A stretch of DNA of 38,253 nucleotides, from positions 1-38,253 of the forward strand of contig NZ_LNSA01000040.1 of NCBI RefSeq assembly GCF_001468465.1. The letters are read 5' to 3'. Source of the DNA: Sphingopyxis sp. H115 (lineage in GTDB: Bacteria; Pseudomonadota; Alphaproteobacteria; Sphingomonadales; Sphingomonadaceae). The notes beneath the pieces are model-generated. The model was not told where the DNA came from. It did no database searches and was given only the letters and a program-made list of their open reading frames with translations. Position 1 is the stretch's first letter. Each line of letters begins with the position of its first letter. Shown here piece by piece: positions 8,070-16,034 of the stretch. A program made the position numbers and the translations under genes.

Positions 8070-9884
8070 ATGACCGACGCCTACAAGATCATCGACCACA
8101 TCTATGACACCGTCGTCGTCGGCGCCGGCGGTTCCGGCCTGCGTGCCACGATGGGCAGCGCCGAAGCCGGGCTCAAGACCGCGTGCATCACCAAGGTGTT
8201 CCCGACGCGCAGCCACACCGTCGCGGCGCAGGGCGGCATCGCCGCCAGCCTCGGCAACAATTCGCCCGACCATTGGCAATGGCATATGTACGACACCGTC
8301 AAGGGCTCCGACTGGCTCGGCGACCAGGACGCGATCGAATATATGGTGCGCGAGGCGCCGAACGCGGTCTACGAACTCGAACATGCGGGCGTGCCGTTCA
8401 GCCGCAACGCCGACGGCACGATCTACCAGCGCCCCTTCGGCGGCCATATGCAGAATATGGGCGAAGGCCCGCCGGTGCAGCGCACCTGCGCCGCGGCCGA
8501 CCGCACCGGCCACGCGATGCTTCACGCGCTCTATCAGCAGTCGCTGAAATATGACGCGGACTTTTTCATCGAATATTTCGCGCTCGACCTGATCATGGAA
8601 GACGGCCCCGACGGCAAGGTGTGCCGCGGCGTCATCGCGCTGTGCATGGAGGATGGCAGCATCCACCGCTTCCGCAGCCAGGCCGTCGTGCTGGCGACCG
8701 GCGGCTATGGCCGCTGCTATTTCACCGCGACCTCGGCGCACACCTGCACCGGCGACGGCGGCGGCATGGTGCTGCGCGCGGGCCTGCCCTTGCAGGACAT
8801 GGAGTTCGTCCAGTTCCATCCGACCGGCATCTATGGCGCGGGCGTGCTGATCACCGAGGGTGCGCGCGGCGAGGGCGGCTACCTCACCAATTCCGAAGGC
8901 GAGCGTTTCATGGAACGCTATGCCCCGTCGGCGAAGGATCTCGCGTCGCGCGATGTCGTCTCGCGCTCGATGGCGCTCGAAATCCGCGAAGGCCGCGGCG
9001 TCGGTCCGCACAACGACCATATCTTCCTTCACCTCGACCATATCGATCCCGCTGTGCTCGCCGAGCGCCTGCCCGGGATCACCGAGAGCGGCAAAATTTT
9101 CGCGGGCGTCGACCTGACGCGCCAGCCGCTGCCGGTCGTGCCGACGGTGCATTACAATATGGGCGGCATTCCCTGTAACTATCATGGCGAAGTCGTCACG
9201 CTCGGCAAGGACGGCCCCGATACCGTCGTCCCCGGCCTGTTCGCGGTCGGCGAAGCCGCGTGCGTGTCGGTCCATGGCGCGAACCGCCTCGGCTCGAACA
9301 GCCTGATCGACCTTGTCGTGTTCGGCCGCGCCACGGGCCATCGCCTCAAGGAAATCCTGACCCCCGGCGCGGCGCAGGCGCCGCTGCCGAAGGACAGCGC
9401 CGATCTCGCGCTCGCCCGTCTCGACCATTTCCGCAATGCGAACGGTGGTTCGCCGACCGCGGAAATCCGGACCGAGATGCAGCGCGCGATGTCGCAGCAC
9501 GCGGCGGTGTTCCGCACCGACGAGCTGATGGCGGAGGGCAAGGAAAAGCTCACCAAGACCTACCAGCGCATGAACGACGTCCATGTCACCGACCGCAGCC
9601 TGATCTGGAACACCGACCTCATCGAAACGCTCGAGCTCGACAACCTGATCAGCCAGGCGACGGTGACGATGCACTCGGCGTTCAATCGCAAGGAAAGCCG
9701 CGGCGCGCACGCGCACGAGGATTTCCCGAACCGCGACGATGCGACCTGGATGAAGCACACGGTCGGCTGGTTCGACGGCTGGGGCGGCAAGGGCGGCGGC
9801 GTGCGGCTCGATTACCGTCCGGTCCACGAATATACGCTGTCGGACGATGTCGAATATATCAAGCCGAAGGCGCGCGTTTACTAA
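8070..9884 (+). CDS. sdhA: Succinate dehydrogenase flavoprotein subunit
   Basis: This is the catalytic subunit of complex II, which oxidises succinate to fumarate. The length, 604 residues, is typical. An FAD-binding GAGGSGLRA motif lies near residues 18-26. The segment RSHTVAAQGGI carries the His (about 49) that bonds FAD covalently in this family. The QFHPTGIYG and HGANRLGSNSL blocks are the conserved substrate and active-site regions. The start ATG is one base after the sdhD stop. Unusually, the gene normally found next, sdhB (the iron-sulfur subunit), is absent: the following 139 bases hold nothing recognisable, and then genes run on the other strand. Confidence 0.97.
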   Translation: MTDAYKIIDHIYDTVVVGAGGSGLRATMGSAEAGLKTACITKVFPTRSHTVAAQGGIAASLGNNSPDHWQWHMYDTVKGSDWLGDQDAIEYMVREAPNAVYELEHAGVPFSRNADGTIYQRPFGGHMQNMGEGPPVQRTCAAADRTGHAMLHALYQQSLKYDADFFIEYFALDLIMEDGPDGKVCRGVIALCMEDGSIHRFRSQAVVLATGGYGRCYFTATSAHTCTGDGGGMVLRAGLPLQDMEFVQFHPTGIYGAGVLITEGARGEGGYLTNSEGERFMERYAPSAKDLASRDVVSRSMALEIREGRGVGPHNDHIFLHLDHIDPAVLAERLPGITESGKIFAGVDLTRQPLPVVPTVHYNMGGIPCNYHGEVVTLGKDGPDTVVPGLFAVGEAACVSVHGANRLGSNSLIDLVVFGRATGHRLKEILTPGAAQAPLPKDSADLALARLDHFRNANGGSPTAEIRTEMQRAMSQHAAVFRTDELMAEGKEKLTKTYQRMNDVHVTDRSLIWNTDLIETLELDNLISQATVTMHSAFNRKESRGAHAHEDFPNRDDATWMKHTVGWFDGWGGKGGGVRLDYRPVHEYTLSDDVEYIKPKARVY

Positions 9885-10023
9885 CGGCGAGCTTTTCTGA
9901 CGAGACTGGAAGTCTGACGCGGGGCCTGCGGGTCGCCGGGCGCGGACGCGTCACTCGTCGCCGGCAGATTGCCAGCCGGTTCGTGTCGAAGAAGGGACGA
10001 TCGTCGACCGATGGGACGCGCCG

Positions 10024-10320
10024 CTATTCTCCGAAAAAGTCGTGAATCGGATTGACGTCGGCAAAGGGCACATCGACCTTTTGCCCGATCGTCCACAGCT
10101 TCTGGCACGCGACGGTGAAAAAGATCAGCGCGATCGTCCAGACGATGAACGTCTTGCGCGACTGCCAGCGGCGTTCGGCTTCGGCGGCGGCGGCGCGCGC
10201 CTTATAGTCGATGCCCAGCTCGCCCTCGAATTCGGCGACGAGCTGCGCACGGCGCGTCCGCGAGATATTCGCGATACTTTCGTTGCGGTTGTCCGCCACT
10301 GTCGGTCGGCGAGTCGCCAT
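10024..10320 (-). CDS. Small single-pass membrane protein of unknown function
   Basis: This 98-residue protein starts MATRRPTVADNRNESI. Residues 1-50 are hydrophilic, with an Ala/Glu/Arg-rich helix. A hydrophobic segment (TFIVWTIALIFFTVA) lies at about 58-74, and the tail ends HDFFGE. An AAGGTG site precedes the ATG. It is the last gene of the minus-strand group that begins with leuC, 62 bases after the DUF167 gene. I recognise no named family. Confidence 0.7.
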   Translation of the reverse strand: MATRRPTVADNRNESIANISRTRRAQLVAEFEGELGIDYKARAAAAEAERRWQSRKTFIVWTIALIFFTVACQKLWTIGQKVDVPFADVNPIHDFFGE

Positions 10321-10382
10321 TGATGCACCTTGGCACAGCTTAGTCCTGCTGCCGGATATAGGCGCCAGCTCCTGCCAAAGCG

Positions 10383-10685
10383 TTAACCGGACCGCCCGAA
10401 ATGCGACGAACCGTTTGCGATCGCGATCAATTTGATCCGCGCGGTCGCGCCGCGCAGCAGCGTCAGGTCGCGCGGCGGACGGTCGAGCGCGGCGGCGAGC
10501 AGGCGGATCACCGCATCGTTCGCCGCGCCATCGGCCGGCGGCGCGGTGACGCGAAGCTGTACCCGGCCGTTCGCGATCTTCACGTCGTCGCGGCTGGCGC
10601 CCGGCGTCACGCGCACCTCGATCCGACCCGACGCCGCAAGCGCGCGCAGCGCGTCGGTCAGCGCGGGGTCGGGGCGGTATTTCAG
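10383..10685 (-). CDS. DUF167 (YggU-like) family protein
   Basis: Up to 100 residues. The core motif RVTPGASRDDV, followed by VQLRVTAPPADGAANDAVIRLLA and ending in a LLRGATARIKLI segment, is diagnostic of DUF167/YggU, small conserved proteins of unknown biochemical role. There is no in-frame ATG. The most economical start is a CTG at 10685-10683, which overlaps the TGA stop of the upstream oxidoreductase gene (cTGa) and would be coupled to it. The alternatives are internal GTG codons that would cut into the conserved first strand. The family is secure; the start is uncertain. Confidence 0.85.
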   Translation of the reverse strand: MKYRPDPALTDALRALAASGRIEVRVTPGASRDDVKIANGRVQLRVTAPPADGAANDAVIRLLAAALDRPPRDLTLLRGATARIKLIAIANGSSHFGRSG

Positions 10686-11680
10686 ATGGTGACGACCAGC
10701 TTGCCGACCGCGCTGCGGTCGCCGAGCTTCGCGATCGCTTTGCCGCCGTCCGCGAGCGCATAGGTGCCGGTGACGCGCGGCTTGATCTTGCCCTGCTCCC
10801 ACAGCTGGAACAGCCGCGCGATATTCGCGCGGTTGCGCGCGGGTTCGCGCATCACGAAGGCGCCCCAGAACACACCCGCGACGTCGCAGCTCTTGAGCAA
10901 CGTCAGGTTGAGCGGCAGGCGCGGGATGCCGGCGGGGAAACCGACGACGAGATAACGCCCCTCCCACGCGATCGAGCGCAGCGCGGGCTCGGCATAATCG
11001 CCGCCGACCGCGTCATAGATCACATTGGCGCCGTTCGGGCCGACCGCTTCCTTGAACTTGTTCGCTAGCGCCTTCGACTGCTCCTTGTCGAACGGCTGGC
11101 GGCCATAGACGACGACTTCGTCGGCACCGGCCTGACGCGCGATGTCGGCCTTTTCCTCGCTCGACACGCCGGCAACGACACGCGCGCCGAACGCCTTGCC
11201 GAGTTCGACCGCGGCAATGCCGACCCCGCCCGACGCGCCGAGCACGAGTAAGGTGTCGCCTTCCTGGATATGGCCGCGATCGACGAGCGCGTGGATGCTG
11301 GTGCCATAGGTCATGAGCAGGGAGGCGCCTTCGGCGAAGTCGTGCGCCTCGGGCAGGTGATAGACATTGTGGACCGAAACTGCGACCGCCTCGGTCATCC
11401 CGCCGTTGCCGCAGCCCGCGATCACGCGGTCGCCGACCTTGAAATCGGTGACGCCTTCGCCGACCTCGGCGACGAGGCCCGCGACTTCGCCGCCGGGGGC
11501 AAAGGGGCGCTCGGGCTTGAACTGATATTTATCCTCGATGATCAGCACATCGGGGAAGTTGACCGCGCAGGCCTTCACATCGATCACGATCTGGCCCTTG
11601 CCCGCGGTCGGGCGCGGCAGTTCGCCCAGCTGGAGCGTTTCGGGGCCGCCGGTTGCGGTCGACAAGAGAGCCTTCATCAT
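10682..11680 (-). CDS. NADPH:quinone oxidoreductase, MDR superfamily
   Basis: This is a 332-residue zinc-independent medium-chain dehydrogenase/reductase. A GroES-like N-terminal domain (about 1-115, with VNFPDVLIIEDKYQ and PFAPGGEVAG) is followed by a Rossmann domain whose nucleotide-binding motif LVLGASGGVG is at about 145-154. The zinc-ligand cysteines of alcohol dehydrogenases are missing, which points to the quinone oxidoreductase/enoyl reductase branch. An AGGAG site precedes the ATG. Just upstream is a run of six AAG triplets, and before that a large hairpin separates it from leuD. The stop overlaps the likely start of the DUF167 gene. The physiological substrate cannot be told from sequence. 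Confidence 0.9.
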   Translation of the reverse strand: MMKALLSTATGGPETLQLGELPRPTAGKGQIVIDVKACAVNFPDVLIIEDKYQFKPERPFAPGGEVAGLVAEVGEGVTDFKVGDRVIAGCGNGGMTEAVAVSVHNVYHLPEAHDFAEGASLLMTYGTSIHALVDRGHIQEGDTLLVLGASGGVGIAAVELGKAFGARVVAGVSSEEKADIARQAGADEVVVYGRQPFDKEQSKALANKFKEAVGPNGANVIYDAVGGDYAEPALRSIAWEGRYLVVGFPAGIPRLPLNLTLLKSCDVAGVFWGAFVMREPARNRANIARLFQLWEQGKIKPRVTGTYALADGGKAIAKLGDRSAVGKLVVTI

Positions 11681-11688
11681 CTTCTCCT

Positions 11689-11706
11689 CTTCTTCTTCTT
11701 CTTCTT
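11689..11706 (-). repeat. Trinucleotide repeat (AAG)6 in a 5' leader
   Basis: Six perfect CTT units on the plus strand (AAG on the coding strand) lie immediately upstream of the AGGAG ribosome binding site of the quinone oxidoreductase gene. Purine-rich leaders can enhance ribosome binding, and repeats of this kind can change length by slippage. No functional claim is made. Confidence 0.8.
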
Positions 11707-11720
11707 TGTGGCGGCACCGG

Positions 11721-11779
11721 CCCGCTCCCCCGACCTCCCTTACGATAGTGGCCTATGGGAGGTCGGGTGGGGGAGCGGG
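11721..11779 (-). terminator. Long intergenic hairpin between leuD and the oxidoreductase gene
   Basis: CCCGCTCCCCCGACCTCCC (11721-11739) pairs with the arm at 11757-11779 over 19 positions, with a 4-base bulge and a 17-base loop. It lies just after the leuD stop. It may be a terminator or processing hairpin for the leu genes, or a dispersed intergenic repeat. There is no strong T-tract. Confidence 0.5.
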
Positions 11780-11794
11780 TCGGTGTCGTTTACC

Positions 11795-12388
11795 TCATAC
11801 GGTCGCAGGCCGCATCCAGGGACGGTCCGCGTCGAGCTGTTTTTCGTAAGCCGAAATCGCGGCGTCGCTCTTTTCCGTCAGCGAAATTTCGTCGAGCCCT
11901 TCGAGCAGGCACATCTTGCGAAACGGGTCGATCTCAAAAGCGAAGCGGTCCTGATACTGCGTCGTCACCGTCTGATGCGCAAGGTCGACGAACACCGGAT
12001 CGGTCGCCGCGACCTCCATCAGCCGGTCGATCGCCGCCTGTGGCAGCACGACCGGCAGGATCCCGTTCTTGACCGCATTGCCCGAGAAGATGTCCGAGTA
12101 GGAGGGCGCGATGACGACGCGGATACCGAGGTCGCCGAGTGCCCATGCGGCATGCTCGCGGCTCGACCCACAACCGAAATTGTCGCCCGCGATCAGGATC
12201 GGCGCGCCTTTATACTCGGGCCGGTCGAACAGATTGTCGGGGTCGGCGCGCAGGCTTTCGAACGCACCGCGCCCCATGCCCTCGCGCGTGGTCGTCTTCA
12301 GCCAATGCGCGGGGATGATGACGTCGGTATCGACATTTTTAAGGCCCAGCGGGATCGCGCGGCCCTCGACCTGATTGAGCGGCGTCAT
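11795..12388 (-). CDS. leuD: 3-isopropylmalate dehydratase small subunit
   Basis: With LeuC this subunit isomerises 2-isopropylmalate to 3-isopropylmalate in leucine synthesis. The 197-residue length is normal. Family blocks are NVDTDVIIPAHWLK near residues 18-31 and the substrate-binding loop GDNFGCGSSREHAAWAL near 68-84. The ATG at 12388 is one base after the stop of the metallo-hydrolase gene, which implies coupled translation. The partner leuC lies upstream on the same strand, separated only by that hydrolase gene, an unusual arrangement. Identity is very secure. Confidence 0.97.
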   Translation of the reverse strand: MTPLNQVEGRAIPLGLKNVDTDVIIPAHWLKTTTREGMGRGAFESLRADPDNLFDRPEYKGAPILIAGDNFGCGSSREHAAWALGDLGIRVVIAPSYSDIFSGNAVKNGILPVVLPQAAIDRLMEVAATDPVFVDLAHQTVTTQYQDRFAFEIDPFRKMCLLEGLDEISLTEKSDAAISAYEKQLDADRPWMRPATV

Positions 12389-12389
12389 A

Positions 12390-13238
12390 TCATTCGGCCG
12401 CCTTGGGGAAGGGCGGCAGCTTGGCGACGTCGCGCGGCTCGTGCTGGATGATGACCGTCGCGCCCAGATTTTTCGCCAGCCCCTTGAACCGGCCGAACGA
12501 GGCGAGCGTTTCGGCGCGGTCGGTGTTGAACTCCGGGATGCCGTCGCTTTCGTAATTCTCCTGAAAATGCGCCTGGTCGCCGCTGAGCAGCACCGGACCT
12601 GCACCCGCGAGCCGCACGAGCAGCGAGTGGTGGCCCGGCGTATGTCCCGGCATGTCGAGCATCACGACGCGGCCATCGCCGAATATGTCCTTGTCGCGTT
12701 CGACCGGTTCGACGGTGCCACCGCCGCCGATCCAGTGCGCAAAGGGTTTGGGGTTGACCCACGCCGGTCGACCGCTGTCGATCAGCCAATCCCAGTCGCG
12801 CTTGCCGATATAGAGCTTCGCGGCCGGGAAATCGGGAAGCTGGCCGATATGGTCGAAGTGAAAATGGCTGATGCCAACGACGTCGATGTCCGCGGGCTTG
12901 ATGCCCAACTCGGCAAGTTGTTCGACCAGGCTTTTGCGCACCGATGCTGACATGTCGCCGTCGCTGTTGAACGCAGCGCCCTTCAGCGCCGCCGGCAGGC
13001 CCAGGTCCCACAGCATCAGTTGGTCGCCGTGGCGGATCAGATAGCAACCGACCGTCAGGTCGCGGCTTTGCCCCGGATAGGCCGCTGTATCCGAAAAGGC
13101 GTTCAGCCGGTTGACCCGCACCGTCCCGCAATCGAGTCGGGTCAGGCTGAGCTTTGCCGCTGCGGGCTTGTCCTGTGCGGGCGCGGGGGCGGCAAGCGTC
13201 AGCGCCGCCGCGATCGATATTACAGCTTTCCCGATCAT
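12390..13238 (-). CDS. Exported metallo-beta-lactamase-fold hydrolase, AHL-lactonase-like
   Basis: The product is 282 residues with a signal peptide (about residues 1-22, ending APAQ). The zinc site is complete: HFHFDH gives His125, His127, Asp129 and His130, with His199 in MPGHTPGHHS, Asp221 in LLSGDQAH and His266 near the C-terminus. This HxHxDH pattern and the overall arrangement match the N-acyl homoserine lactonase (AttM/AiiA) branch, which opens the lactone ring of quorum-sensing signals. Other lactones or esters are possible substrates. An AGGGG site precedes the ATG. The gene sits between leuC (25-base gap) and leuD (1-base gap) and must be expressed with them. Fold and metal site are certain; substrate is inferred. 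Confidence 0.88.
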   Translation of the reverse strand: MIGKAVISIAAALTLAAPAPAQDKPAAAKLSLTRLDCGTVRVNRLNAFSDTAAYPGQSRDLTVGCYLIRHGDQLMLWDLGLPAALKGAAFNSDGDMSASVRKSLVEQLAELGIKPADIDVVGISHFHFDHIGQLPDFPAAKLYIGKRDWDWLIDSGRPAWVNPKPFAHWIGGGGTVEPVERDKDIFGDGRVVMLDMPGHTPGHHSLLVRLAGAGPVLLSGDQAHFQENYESDGIPEFNTDRAETLASFGRFKGLAKNLGATVIIQHEPRDVAKLPPFPKAAE

Positions 13239-13263
13239 GCGCTTCGGTCCCCTCTTCCTGCGT

Positions 13264-14694
13264 TCATGCCATCAGTTCCCGCACGTCGGTGAGCTTGCCT
13301 GTCACCGCCGCCGCCGCCGCCATCGCGGGGCTGACCAGATGCGTACGGCTTCCCGGACCCTGGCGGCCGACGAAATTGCGGTTGCTCGTCGAGGCGCAGC
13401 GTTCGCCTGCGGGCACCTTGTCGGGATTCATCGCGAGGCACGCCGAACAGCCCGGCTCGCGCCATTCGAGGCCGGCGTCGGTGAAGATGCGGTGGAGCCC
13501 CTCGGCCTCGGCCTGCGCCTTCACGAGGCCCGAGCCGGGGACGACGATCGCCCATTTCACATTGTCGGCCTTCTTGCGGCCCTTCACGATTGCGGCGGCG
13601 GCGCGCATATCCTCGATGCGGCTGTTGGTGCAGCTGCCGATGAAGATATTTTCGATCCTTACATCCTGCATCCGCGTGCCGGGTTCGAGGCCCATGTAGG
13701 CGAGCGACTTGGCGGCCGCGACCTGCTTCGACGGGTCGGCGAAGCTGGCGGGATCGGGGACCACGCCGGTTATCGGCACGACATCCTCGGGGCTGGTGCC
13801 CCAAGTCACGCTCGGCGCGATGTCGGCAGCGTCGATGACCACGACCTTGTCATAGGCGGCGCCGGGGTCGGTCGCGAGGCTCTTCCACCAAGCGACCGCG
13901 GCGTCCCAGTCGGCGCCCTTCGGCGCATAGGGGCGGCCCTTCAAATAGGCGAATGTCGTCTCGTCGGGCGCGATCAGCCCGGCGCGCGCGCCGCCCTCGA
14001 TCGCCATGTTGCTGACCGTCAGCCGGCCCTCGACGCTGAGCGCGCGGATCGCGCTGCCCGTATATTCGATGACATGGCCGGTGCCGCCGGCCGCGCCGAT
14101 CGTGCCGGTGATGTGGAGGATGATGTCCTTCGCGGTGACGCCGGGGCCGACTTCGCCTTCGACGCGCACTTCCATCGTCTTTGCGGGCTGGAGCAGCAGG
14201 GTCTGCGTCGCGAGCACATGTTCGACCTCGCTCGTCCCGATACCGAAGGCAAGCGCGCCGATGCCGCCGTGGCACGCGGTATGGCTGTCGCCGCAGACGA
14301 TCGTCGTGCCGGGCAGCGAAAAGCCCTGCTCGGGGCCGACGACATGGACGATGCCCTGCTCGGGCGCGACCGCGTCGATATAGCGGATGCCATATTCGGG
14401 CGCGTTCTTTTCGAGCGCGGCGAGCTGTGCCGCGCTTTCGGGATCGGCGATCGGCAGCCTGCCCCCCGCCGCGTCGAGCCGCGCGGTGGTCGGCACATTG
14501 TGGTCGGGCACCGCGAGCGTCAGGTCGGGGCGGCGCACCGTGCGCCCGCTCGCACGTAGGCCTGCAAACGCCTGCGGACTGGTGACTTCATGGACAAGGT
14601 GGCGGTCGATGAAGATCAGGCAGGTTCCGTCGGGACGCTGTTCGACGACATGCGCGTCCCAGATTTTCTCGTAAAGGGTGCGGGGCCGAGTCAT
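13264..14694 (-). CDS. leuC: 3-isopropylmalate dehydratase large subunit
   Basis: This is the aconitase-type catalytic subunit that pairs with LeuD in leucine synthesis. It has 476 residues, typical for LeuC. The [4Fe-4S] cluster cysteines are visible: Cys355 in FIGSCTNSRIED, and Cys416 and Cys419 in PGCSACLAMNPDK. The N-terminus MTRPRTLYEKIWDAHVV and the GDSHTACHGGIGALAFGIGTS block are family hallmarks. It is the first gene of a minus-strand group and is divergent from crtZ with 144 bases between them. A short inverted repeat (CGTCAT/ATGACG, 14780-14795) lies in that gap. Identity is very secure. Confidence 0.97.
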   Translation of the reverse strand: MTRPRTLYEKIWDAHVVEQRPDGTCLIFIDRHLVHEVTSPQAFAGLRASGRTVRRPDLTLAVPDHNVPTTARLDAAGGRLPIADPESAAQLAALEKNAPEYGIRYIDAVAPEQGIVHVVGPEQGFSLPGTTIVCGDSHTACHGGIGALAFGIGTSEVEHVLATQTLLLQPAKTMEVRVEGEVGPGVTAKDIILHITGTIGAAGGTGHVIEYTGSAIRALSVEGRLTVSNMAIEGGARAGLIAPDETTFAYLKGRPYAPKGADWDAAVAWWKSLATDPGAAYDKVVVIDAADIAPSVTWGTSPEDVVPITGVVPDPASFADPSKQVAAAKSLAYMGLEPGTRMQDVRIENIFIGSCTNSRIEDMRAAAAIVKGRKKADNVKWAIVVPGSGLVKAQAEAEGLHRIFTDAGLEWREPGCSACLAMNPDKVPAGERCASTSNRNFVGRQGPGSRTHLVSPAMAAAAAVTGKLTDVRELMA

Positions 14695-14779
14695 GCGGGT
14701 TCACTTACGCCTGCGGCATAACTTTGCAAGCCGGTGGCGATCAAAAACGCAATTTTCGGTCGCGGCGTCGTCCCGGTAT

Positions 14780-14795
14780 CGTCATCGGGATGACG
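14780..14795. repeat. Short inverted repeat in the leuC/crtZ intergenic region
   Basis: CGTCAT and ATGACG are separated by CGGG, a perfect 6-4-6 symmetric site 43-58 bases upstream of crtZ. It could be an operator for either divergent gene or a small hairpin in a transcript. Nothing else identifies it. Confidence 0.4.
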
Positions 14796-14826
14796 AGAGG
14801 AACGTGCATTGGACGCTGGATGAGCC

Positions 14827-14832
14827 TATAAC
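14827..14832 (+). promoter_or_regulatory. Candidate -10 element of crtZ (leaderless start)
   Basis: TATAAC ends six bases before the crtZ ATG at 14839, and no Shine-Dalgarno sequence precedes that ATG. Transcription starting seven bases after the hexamer would begin on the A of the start codon. No good -35 is seen at 17-base spacing, which weakens the call. Confidence 0.4.
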
Positions 14833-14838
14833 CGCCCG

Positions 14839-15357
14839 ATGTCGCTGCTCGCCATCCTTGCTCTCATCCTCGCCACCGTGGTGGCAATGGAATTTGTCGC
14901 CTGGGCGAGCCACAAATATATCATGCACGGTTTCGGCTGGGCGTGGCACCGCGACCATCACGAACCGCATGACAAGCTGCTCGAAAAGAACGACCTGTTC
15001 GCGATTTTCGGCGCCGCGATGAGCATCTCGATGTTTGCGCTCGGCAGTCCGATGATCATGGGCGCCGCCGCGTGGGAGCCGGGGACCTGGATCGGGCTCG
15101 GCATCCTTTTTTACGGGATCATCTACACGCTGGTCCACGACGGCCTTGTTCACCAGCGCTATTTCAAATGGGTGCCGCGGCATGGCTATGCCAAACGGCT
15201 GGTGCAGGCGCACAAGCTCCACCATGCGACGATCGGCAAGGAGGGCGGGGTCAGCTTCGGCTTTGTGTTCGCGCGCGATCCGGCGAAGCTGAAGGCCGAA
15301 CTCAAGGCACAGCGCGAGGCGGGGATTGCGGTAGTGCGCGAGGCGCTCGCCGACTAG
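14839..15357 (+). CDS. crtZ: Beta-carotene hydroxylase
   Basis: This membrane di-iron hydroxylase adds 3-hydroxyl groups to the beta-ionone rings of beta-carotene, giving zeaxanthin, or astaxanthin precursors with a ketolase. The product has 172 residues, as usual for CrtZ. All histidine clusters of the fatty-acid-hydroxylase superfamily are present: HKYIMH at 25-30, HRDHH at 37-41, HDGLVH at 100-105 and HKLHH at 125-129. Hydrophobic helices surround them. No other carotenoid genes are nearby. The TAG stop shares the bases CTAG with the TAG stop of the convergent glutathione S-transferase gene. Identity is secure. Confidence 0.95.
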   Translation: MSLLAILALILATVVAMEFVAWASHKYIMHGFGWAWHRDHHEPHDKLLEKNDLFAIFGAAMSISMFALGSPMIMGAAAWEPGTWIGLGILFYGIIYTLVHDGLVHQRYFKWVPRHGYAKRLVQAHKLHHATIGKEGGVSFGFVFARDPAKLKAELKAQREAGIAVVREALAD

Positions 15358-16034
15358 GCGGTGCGGTAATCCGCCGTAACCACCCCCGCCGCCGCCAGCT
15401 CGGCTTCGTGGCTTTCCTCGCGCCAGCTTTCGGCGAGCGCCTGCCGTTCCCAGTCGAGCATCGCGGGGTGCGCCAGCATATGGTGGGTCCAAGCCTGTCC
15501 GGCCCCGACGTCGAGGCCGTAGGTGCGGATTCGGAAGGCGACGGGCGCGAAAAAGGCATCGACGGCGGAGAAGTCCGCGCCCGCGAGCCAGGGGCCGCCA
15601 AATTTTGCCAGACCTTCCTCGAACAATTCGCGGATTCGGGCGACGTTCGATTGCAGCGCATTCGACATCGGCTTCGGCATCACGCGCACGCCGACGTTCA
15701 TCGTGCAATCGTTCCTGAGCGCCGAAAAGCCGCTGTGCATTTCTGCCGTCGCGCATTGTGCCCAGGCGCGCGCGTCCGGGTCGGTGGGCCAGACGCCGTC
15801 GTGCCGGTCGGCGAGATAGAGCGCGATGCCCAGCGAGTCGTAAATCGTCCTCCCTTCGTGAAGAAGTGCGGGGACTTGTCCGGTCGGCGAGAAGCTGCGG
15901 AACGCCTCATAATTCACCGGCTGGGCAAAGGGTTCGATCCGGTCCTCGAACGCGATACCGAGGCCCTTCATCAGCATCCAAGGGCGGAGCGACCAGCTCG
16001 AATAATTGCGGTTGGCGGTGATCAGCACATACAT
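15354..16034 (-). CDS. Glutathione S-transferase family protein
   Basis: The product has 226 residues. The N-terminal thioredoxin-fold domain (about 1-80) starts MYVLITANRNYSSWSLRPW, where the SSWS stretch is the usual Ser/Cys activation site of bacterial GSTs. The glutathione-binding segment is TGQVPALLHEG then IYDSLGIALYLAD. The helical C-terminal domain includes PWLAGADFSAVDAFFAP, the conserved N-capping region. The substrate is unknown. The ATG at 16034 lies within the last codons of the upstream epimerase gene (13-base overlap), so the two are co-translated. It ends on the same four bases as crtZ. Confidence 0.92.
   Translation of the reverse strand: MYVLITANRNYSSWSLRPWMLMKGLGIAFEDRIEPFAQPVNYEAFRSFSPTGQVPALLHEGRTIYDSLGIALYLADRHDGVWPTDPDARAWAQCATAEMHSGFSALRNDCTMNVGVRVMPKPMSNALQSNVARIRELFEEGLAKFGGPWLAGADFSAVDAFFAPVAFRIRTYGLDVGAGQAWTHHMLAHPAMLDWERQALAESWREESHEAELAAAGVVTADYRTA

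Noticed and set aside
7878..9827. Long open frame on the minus strand opposite sdhA
   Set aside because: It is mirrored by the confident sdhA, and its residue bias comes from antisense codons.
9885..10023. Possible sdhB remnant after sdhA
   Set aside because: No cysteine motif of the iron-sulfur subunit and no suitable frame in these 139 bases.
13111..14559. Long open frame on the plus strand opposite leuC
   Set aside because: Antisense shadow of leuC.
16022..16034. Frameshift or fusion between the epimerase and the GST
   Set aside because: The frames are different but both end and begin normally; this is an ordinary 13-base gene overlap.
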